64,000 nt of DNA from Talinum fruticosum (lineage: Eukaryota; Streptophyta; Magnoliopsida; Caryophyllales; Talinaceae), in the NCBI GenBank assembly GCA_021018815.1, contig JAITYX010000053.1, positions 434,001 to 498,000 of the forward strand, in the 5' to 3' direction. The notes under the pieces are model-generated. The model made no database searches, was not told where the DNA came from, and worked only from the letters and a program-made list of their open reading frames with translations. The position numbers and the translations under genes are program-made. This document shows positions 56,951 through 64,000 of the stretch, piece after piece (the first letter of the stretch is position 1; every line of letters begins with the position of its first letter).

Positions 56951-58906
56951 GGTTGACGAGACACTTCTATTCCATAGCTTTAGAGGGTTCTTTAATTTGT
57001 GGGGTCTTAGATCAATAACACAATCCTTTTTCCCTTCTTTAGTTCTTTATGTTTCTTATTTTCTTATTATTTCTTATTACTCACATCTAACGACAAGATA
57101 CACTTAATTCATATGAGTCATGCTCATAAGTAATATTTTCACGACTAGAAATTTAGTAAACAAGTCTCAACTCAAGTACAATCGATCCAACTCATATAGA
57201 CATGCTTATATCACTTATAATCAATGTACTTTAAGATAAACACATCATCACATAAACATATTAATTAGGATTTCTATTTAACGAACTTATCGTTTTCATG
57301 GTTGCATAATATCGCGTATAGGTGGTTTATGGTTCTATAACTTTCCTTAATCATCATATATCTCTTAATCTATCCATATATCTTCTTAAATTTCAGCTCC
57401 TAACTCAATTATTCAATTAGTTCCGATTTTACCCAAAATAGTACATTTTCACTCAAAACTCCATATCTTCCAATCTACTCATCCAATGCATACCAAAATT
57501 TACAGGCAATTGCTATAAATTATTATGAAGTTATAGTAAAATTTTCAAGAATTTTGGGCAAATCATGGAAGAAAAATAATTAAGATAACGAGGCTTAATT
57601 ACTTGAAAAATTTGCACCTAAATCATGAATTAAATTTTCTGATTTCTCTCACTAATTCTATTCAAGCTACTTCACCAAATTCTCAATATACAACTCAATA
57701 ATCAAGCTTAACAATATTCAGTCATCAATAAATTCATGAATCGGACACATAATTCGCAACATACTTTTCAATTTGTGAGTTGCTAATTTCGTGAATTTAG
57801 GCCTCTGCTTCTTCAATTAAACCTATGGTTTCTAATTTCATGCTTCAATTTCAAGTTCAATCCACCTAACTTATTTTATCTTTAGAGGATGAATTCAAAT
57901 TAATCACCTTAGATTCTTAGTGATTCTAAGAATTTCGGTTTTGGAAGGTTTGATTCGGGTGTTTTTGCTTTACTTTCTTCTTTTTCGGTTTTTGGTCTCC
58001 TCTACCCGACCCTCTTCTTACTCCTCTTGCTACCTCGGTTCCGACCTCCGGTTTCCTCTGTTTCGTTCCGGTTCCCTCGGGTTCATGCTCTCCGCTTCTC
58101 ACTTTCCTCTCTAGCCTGTCGTTTCCTTCACTTGTTGGCCGCTGAATGCTTGCTCGCCGGCCTCCGCTTCTTTCGCTTGCTCCCCACCTCTCCCTGTCCC
58201 TATCCTTCTTCCTCTCCATTTCTGCTCTAGCTCTCGTGCCCCTCTCGGTCTGTTATGCTTCCTGATTCCTCTCGAGCTCTCTCACTCTTCGCCTCTCGTT
58301 CTCTCGCTGCTTCTCCTCCGTTCAGTCGAGCTCTCCTGCCCCTCTTTCGGTCCCTCACCTCTCGGTCTTTGCTCTCTTTCCCTTTGCTCCGGTTACGCTT
58401 CTTTCGTTCCCCTCGTTCCTTTTTCTCCTCTTACGTGTTTCTGCTTCTTTTCAATTTCCAGTCTCTTTCTCTCTCCCCTGTTTATTTGTTTCTTAATCAT
58501 ATCTTCAATTCTCTCTTTTCTTTCTCTAATCAACACTTCGATAATTTTGTTGTTAAAACCCCATTGGATCCCTTTCTCTCTCTTGCTTACTTACCGCCAC
58601 CAAATGTCACTAATCCTCCTCTCCTTAATTTATCTCGCCAACTCCTCTAAATCCAGACCATCCCCATTTCTCATTCCTTTTTCCTTTTATTGCAATTCTT
58701 TGGTTTTGGCTTTTATATGAATTGGGCTCAAAATATTTCACAAGCCCATTTTAGCTAACCCATGCTCAGGTTTCAATTCTCCGGTTTTAATTTTGACTCA
58801 AAAAAATTATAATTCATCTTAATTTAATAATTTTAAATTTTTTTAACTTTTAATAATTTAATTCATTATCAAGCAAGCACGTTAAATTTTTGGGTATCAC
58901 ACCTTA

Positions 58907-60527
58907 TTTTCAAAAAAGTTAGATTTCCTTCTCTAAATCATATCATATCATTGAATTCATAAATCCAAATTTATGATATAAGTATTGAGAGGAGGCAAGG
59001 AGGTACATGGTGTAATTAAGATGGTCAAAAAGCTTGTTACATGCTAAATTCAAATGAAGCGAAATTATTGACCATGTGTAAACTTAAAAGTCAATCAAGG
59101 TACTTGTAAGAAGTTCTCATTAAATTCAGATCATCCATAATTCCTCGATTGTCACGCTTTTTCTCTTCCGTGCGGCTCCATTGTCATACTAACTGCCGCT
59201 TGTTCTTCTTATGTAAAATATGACGACATGGATTTGGTTTATGTCAAAGTAGTCGACAACATGATAGACTTTAGGCCTTGACGCCAAGATGATATTCAAC
59301 TTTAGCTACCAAAAGTGGTTATAACTGTCGGCATGGCCTTCTATGATCAACCCTATAACTAACTAAAAATGGTGGAGCTCTCCATGATCCACGGAGAATT
59401 TTAAAATTTTTAATACACTTTTAAAGCAGTTTCTTCCATGTACACATTGCCTGTGTAAAATGAGAAAATTGTTGATTGCAAAATTTGTATTTTTAAGTGG
59501 GATTAGGTATTTCCGTGAACATGATTTGAGTATTGATGATTCACTTCTTCTACATATTTTAATTAATAACAAGTTTAAGTTAAAAGAATTTGAATAAAAC
59601 TCCACCAATGGACTCAAGTAAATGTCTATAACTAAGTTATACCTGTACTTATGTGACACAAAAACGAAATAAAGAACTTCATTTAAAATATTCTTATAAG
59701 ATGATATAAGTACTAATACTAAGACGATACCTAATTAAAATTTAAACTTTTACTATAGTTGGTCATTGGAGATTATACTCGACCTCTCAATAAACTTGCA
59801 CTTAATTTTTGGATCTTTAGACCTATGTCTATCAAAGTTGAGTTATTGTTGGTTTATAAATGAATACAATCTGTTATGATAAATTTTCACCATTCATAAA
59901 ATTTGAAGTTGAGATCTTATTTATAGATAACAAAGTATCAAATCAATTAAATCAGTTAGGGAAGAATACATTACAAAAATAGCCATATTTCGTTTGAAAA
60001 AAAAACTTAAATATATATTCATATCCCAACCGAATTCAAATTCAGACTATTTAATGGTTAATAAAATCATAAAACATGAGTTAATAGATTGAAGGCTTTT
60101 TTTCAACGATTGATTTTTTTTTCCTGCACATGATTCATGTTTTTTACCTAATTGCATCCACAACATTCTAACGAAGGCATTGGTGTCTAAACTTCTATAT
60201 ATGTGCCTTTAATTACCAAGGTCAATCTATTGCAATCACAAACTTGTGAACAGGAATCGAAATAAACTGAGAGCCAACGAGCCAACCCTCCTGCCCTGAG
60301 TCCTGATTGATATGAGAAAAGCCCACAAAAGTAAACCCCACAACCCCAACTTCAACATGAACTTGGCTACGAAATTATGCAACAATATTAAAGGCAAAAA
60401 AAGTGTGACATAGAGTACAGCAGAAAGAAAACTGAAGATCACAAGGTGTCCCCAATTTTGTCTGTTTCTTCAACTTCCCATCAACTCCCTTATCAACTCC
60501 CTTCATTCGGTGGGTCCAAAATCACCC
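58907..60527. other. Intergenic region upstream of the XTH gene
   Basis: AT-rich with no supported gene. Minus-strand frames at 59363-59659 and 60236-60442 lack recognisable domains. The proximal few hundred bases would hold the XTH promoter. No specific factor site is claimed. Confidence 0.5.
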
Positions 60528-60535
60528 TATTTATA
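60528..60535 (+). promoter_or_regulatory. Probable TATA box of the XTH gene
   Basis: TATTTATA followed by CCCCC lies 165 bp before the start codon, a normal distance for a plant promoter with a 5' leader of about 130 bases. It is the best TATA-like site in the preceding 250 bp. Confidence 0.6.
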
Positions 60536-60692
60536 CCCCCATTTGCAAAAATCCATGGCCACACCCACTCCCAGACTCTTTAGTCTACATACATCAAATC
60601 TCAACAGGAGTTGAGAATATAATTTCTAATCCTCTTCCAGTGATTGGTTCTTCACACATTCTCTTTTATCCTCTTGGCTTTGGCTGAATTTC

Positions 60693-62787
60693 ATGGCCCC
60701 TTTTGGATATCTTCTTGTTCTATTGCATGTGACCCATTTGAGTTTGAGCCATGCACAACCCTCTTCTGGGTACTACCCCAGCTCCCATGTTGCTCCTATG
60801 AGCTTCTTTCAAGGATTTAGAAACTTATGGGGTCCTCAACATCAACGTGTCCAGCAAGGCACACTCACTGTCTGGCTCGATCGCAATTCTGGTAATTATT
60901 TTTGCTTTATTTTTAAACTTGTACAATTGAAATATATAACACTTGATAACAATGATCAGTTACGTTGAATAATGGAGGATTATAGGTTTTGAATGGTAAT
61001 TGTGAAAAATTGTAGGTAATATGATGATTTTATACAAATTATAACTAGATTGTAATACTTTGAAGCTATTTAACCTCCAATTACTTTTTTTACAATTTAG
61101 TGTAGGATACAGTTATTTTTAGGTTCACTCAAAATACATTTTCTTATTGACACTTGCTCCATCATTTTTGTAATCGATACCAATACATTGTAAAGTAGAG
61201 TTCAGCTTAGTATTGAACTTTTCTATCTAGATGGTATAAGGTGACAAGCTCAAACTTGGCCAATCTTAGTATTCTGATCTCATATCCCCGACCCACTGCG
61301 GCCCCCATCCAAAACCAAATGGTAAGTGGGCCCCACACAAGGCACCAAAACCAAACTTACAGTTAGTTATACACCCGAAATTTCCGGATTGTGTCACTTT
61401 CACTGTTTGCTTAGAAATTTTATTAACTAGATAAATTTTTAAATCTTTTATCTATAGAGAAAATACATTATACTGCTAATTGCTAGTTAGAAATGACTAA
61501 TGGTATAATTTCTGAAAAAGAAAGGAAATTTCCGTGAACTTGAGGCTTAAGCTCTAAAACCTTGTGTATCCAATCTAAAAGAAGTAAGCAATTCTTCCAA
61601 TAGAAGGTTTGCTCTTAAAACACATATATAACCCTGTTTTTTAAAAACAAATTTTATCTTAAACTTACATGTTATAATTGCTTTTAATTTTTTTTTTGAG
61701 TTATTTAGATTTTTTCAAATTAATCTCGTAACTAACATATAACTCCTTACAACTTCTCATAATTGTTTACAACTTGTCATAATTACTTACAATTTCTTAA
61801 ACCTTATTATTGATCCATACAACAAGAAAAAGAATAGACACATAATCATGTTGACTTTCAATAAGAAGCATAGAGTTTTTTTAAAAAAATTCATGGAGTC
61901 AACGTAAAGTCTCCCTCCGTTTTAAAAAGAATGTATATTATTCATTTTTAGGATGTCCAAAATAATCTCTTCTTTCTAAACATGGAAGCTTTATATTTAT
62001 GAAAATTTTCAATCTAATCTTATTTCAAATTTATAAATACAATCATAGGATGGAGAAAAATTTTAAATGCCACTTTTAAATTCAAATATAAAGAATATTG
62101 TTGGTATTTTATATGTAAAAGTGGAGGTGAGTTCACTGACAGTTCTTAAAAAACCTAAAATTAAAAAAAAAATATCCTTTTAGACTGACAAGTAGAACAA
62201 GTTAACTAATTTGGATAATTATCACATGAATTTAGGAATTAGTGCATAATCAATTAAAATTTATTTTTCTGTTGATTTTTAGGAAGTGGATTCAAGTCCT
62301 TGCAACGGTATCGATCAGGTTACTTCGGTGCAGCTATTAAGCTCCAACCAGGCTACACGGCAGGCGTGATAACCTCCCTCTACGTAAGAGAAACAACCGT
62401 TATTAGCTCTTTTTATTATCTTTAACTTCGGTGCAGATAATATTATTTATTTTTCAAAATTAAATTCATTTTTTCTAAAATTTCTTTAACAAACTAATTT
62501 ATTCTCATTTATTAGCTCTTTTCCTTAAGTATAAATATGATGTGACACTGTTTTTTCTGTTTTTGATAGCTTTCAAACAATGAAGACTTTCCAGGACACC
62601 ATGATGAAGTAGACATTGAATTCCTGGGAACAATACCAGGAGAACCCTACACATTGCAAACAAACGTTTATATTAGAGGAAGTGGAGATGGAAGAATTAT
62701 AGGAAGAGAGATGCAATTTCATCTTTGGTTTGATCCTACAAAAGATTTCCACAACTATGCTATCTTTTGGTCCCCCGATGAAATCAT
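60693..62787 (+). CDS. XTH31/32-like: Xyloglucan endotransglucosylase/hydrolase, group III-A (XTH31/XTH32-like), exons 1-3; 3' end outside window
   Basis: Exons are 60693-60891, 62283-62383 and 62570-62787, with GT...AG introns of 1391 and 186 bp in phases 1 and 0; exon 3 ends in phase 2. The encoded 172 residues begin with a secretory signal (hydrophobic residues 4-18, likely cleavage after Ser-His-Ala21). They continue with [11 protein letters not shown], the sugar-binding stretch [18 protein letters not shown] and the GH16 catalytic motif [11 protein letters not shown] (Glu113 nucleophile, Asp115, Glu117 acid/base). [14 protein letters not shown] and [16 protein letters not shown] follow. 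The [10 protein letters not shown] variant and the RGSGDG segment match XTH31/XTH32 as I recall them. These are cell-wall enzymes that cut and rejoin or hydrolyse xyloglucan; some group III-A members favour hydrolysis. The C-terminal XET domain, expected in exon 4, is beyond the window. No stop or frameshift is seen, so the gene looks intact. Confidence 0.93.
60892..62282 (+). other. XTH intron 1
   Basis: 1391 bp, GTAATT...TTTTTAG, AT-rich, phase 1. Joining its flanks restores a Gly codon (G/GA) in the conserved SGSGFKS segment. No gene or clear transposon inside. Confidence 0.9.
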
Positions 62788-64000
62788 GTATGTAATGTCT
62801 TCCTATTCCGCCCTCTTTCTCCCTTCCCCCCTCTCCTTCTATCGAAGAAAATTAACTTTTAATTACTATGCTTTTGTGTTCCCTCCTAACACTTGTTACT
62901 TAGTCCACACATTGTGTTTGATTTAAAGACATTTTTTTGGATTAGTAAATAGGTCCACCCTTTTGGGCCCCCTTTTTAAGAGAAGTCTAAAAGATTTATT
63001 AGGCTGGGGGAAAGGGAGTGTCAAACCAACTATTTGTCAGCACACAAATTCCTCGAATAAGAGAAAGTTGTACCCTCATAATTGAACCATGGGGGAGGGG
63101 AGCGGAAGTTGGAAATATATAGGATAATGGCTATTAGGTCTCTCATCTCACAACGTTCGGTTTAGAAACATGCTAATATGGTATAGCAGCAATTATTTTA
63201 AACAAAAAAAAGAATTTCACTAGCACTGAAAAAATAATCACCTTATGCAATTTCAACTATTCCTTGAAATTAGAGGGTCAATTAAACATGTGCACCTCTT
63301 ATAAATAATCATTTTGGTACTAATTTTAATTAAAAAAATATACTCATAATGCATAAAATGTTTCATCTGTGACACTTGTGGTTTATGGGATATAAAAAGA
63401 AGAAGACATTACATTAAACTAAGATTTAAAGAAATTAAAATCCATCTCAAGTACATATATATTTTATCAGAAAGTGTCTTATTTAAGAATTAGTGATCCA
63501 TATAATTAATGGAGAATTTTACAAAGTGCCGATAGCCAGCGATGTATGGAAAAAGAGGATGATTACATTTTTGGGATTTTCTTATCAACACATGATAACA
63601 TCCTTTTCACAAGGCTTTTTTTGATCCGAAGTCCTTTTCATCATTTTCAAGCAGGCCATATGTCTTTTGGCTTGGTTGCTTGCATAGTTAATTTGGAGAA
63701 AAATGACTTATAAACAACGATTGAAAATGCCTTCACATTCCTCGGTGGTTGAAAAAGTGGTACGCACTACTAGGAATTCGCTCAGGTGGTATCAAATAGA
63801 CCCAAGAAACTCAGTAAAGCATCCGAGTGTTCACATAAACCCCAATATGTACAACCAACTATATCATACACTCGGGACCAACAATCATATCGTACAACCT
63901 GAAGTTACTTCAGAAAATAACTGGAAACAAAGTAAAATTGACAACGTAGAGAGATTGTAATAGTTGATCTAAGTTCTGGATAATTTAAAGGGTTTATGGT
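62788..64000 (+). other. Start of XTH intron 3 (at least 1.2 kb)
   Basis: Begins GTATGT after the exon 3 codons for SPDEI. The family continues with an ILVDD-like segment (exon 4) that I could not find before the window end. An 85-codon frame at 63703-63960 has no recognised domain. It contains CACTACTAGGAATTCG at 63765, similar to CACTA transposon ends, so this part may be a transposon fragment in the intron. Confidence 0.7.

Larger units (their letters stand above)
55866..58901. mobile_element. Solo LTR, Tekay-like Ty3-gypsy family
   Basis: Starts TGTAACACCCAAAAC and ends GGGTATCACA, 3036 bp. A perfect target duplication CCTTA flanks it (55861-55865, 58902-58906). In reverse orientation it is collinear with 8440-11304: terminal CCTAGGAATATTACATG block, hairpin pair (56092-56154), hairpin array (56827-56950), AATTCATCCTCTAAA box near 57890 and a CT-rich block (57950-58470) matching the GA-rich block. 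Frames at 57920-58650 are low-complexity. No gag or pol was seen. Confidence 0.93.

Noticed and set aside
57920..58650. Ser/Leu/Phe-rich frames resembling a membrane protein
   Set aside because: This is the complementary CT-rich block of the same LTR family as 8683-9233.
63703..63960. 85-codon frame as XTH exon 4
   Set aside because: It has none of the residues expected after exon 3 (ILVDD, the WDASSW-like segment, C-terminal cysteines) and its frame and splice signals do not fit.

Overview
This window looks like nuclear DNA of a eudicot plant: AT-rich, interrupted by introns, and built mostly of nested plant retrotransposons and DNA transposons. I could not identify the species. I support one host gene, at the right edge: the first three exons of a xyloglucan endotransglucosylase/hydrolase of the XTH31/XTH32 type (group III-A, GH16), with its fourth exon beyond the window. 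Almost every other open frame is a transposon remnant or chance reading frame. I found no rRNA, tRNA or CRISPR.

Layout. 1-2455: 3'-truncated view of a Tekay-like long LTR. 5305-6886: solo LTR of a SIRE-like Ty1-copia family, TSD TTTGT. 7494-8374: T-rich remnant of another LTR family. 8440-11304: long solo LTR inserted in a (TTA)n microsatellite. 11973-14796: another long solo LTR, TSD ATCAC. 16880-19315: degenerate Ty1-copia element. 19316-41911: Athila-type Ty3-gypsy element (TSD TGGGT), which contains a SIRE-like copia element at 23036-37527 (TSD GAGAA), whose 3' LTR contains a 2.2 kb solo LTR at 33979-36157 (TSD GTCTC). The nest is therefore four levels deep.

41924-44514: CACTA transposon remnant with a TNP2-type transposase pseudogene. 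44515-48695: minus-strand Ogre/Tat-like fragment whose LTR carries a 587 bp hAT MITE made of CCGAACC-like repeats. 50560-51260: minus-strand MULE remnant. 51400-55860: second minus-strand Ogre/Tat-like fragment, split by a hAT element (51901-54159, TSD CTCTTATC) that itself contains another hAT element (52619-54103). 55866-58901: third complete long solo LTR, TSD CCTTA. 58907-60692: XTH upstream region with a TATA box. 60693-62787: XTH exons 1-3. 62788-64000: intron 3.

The most unusual signals are RNA-type structures in the long LTRs: an array of hairpins with a near-constant AT-rich loop and different but complementary stems, and a paired ACTC...GAGT hairpin module present in all four copies. 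Also notable are an LTR-LTR-internal-LTR copia arrangement, and single-base differences between LTR partners clustered at CG dinucleotides, which may be assembly error. I did not find a convincing new multi-gene system.
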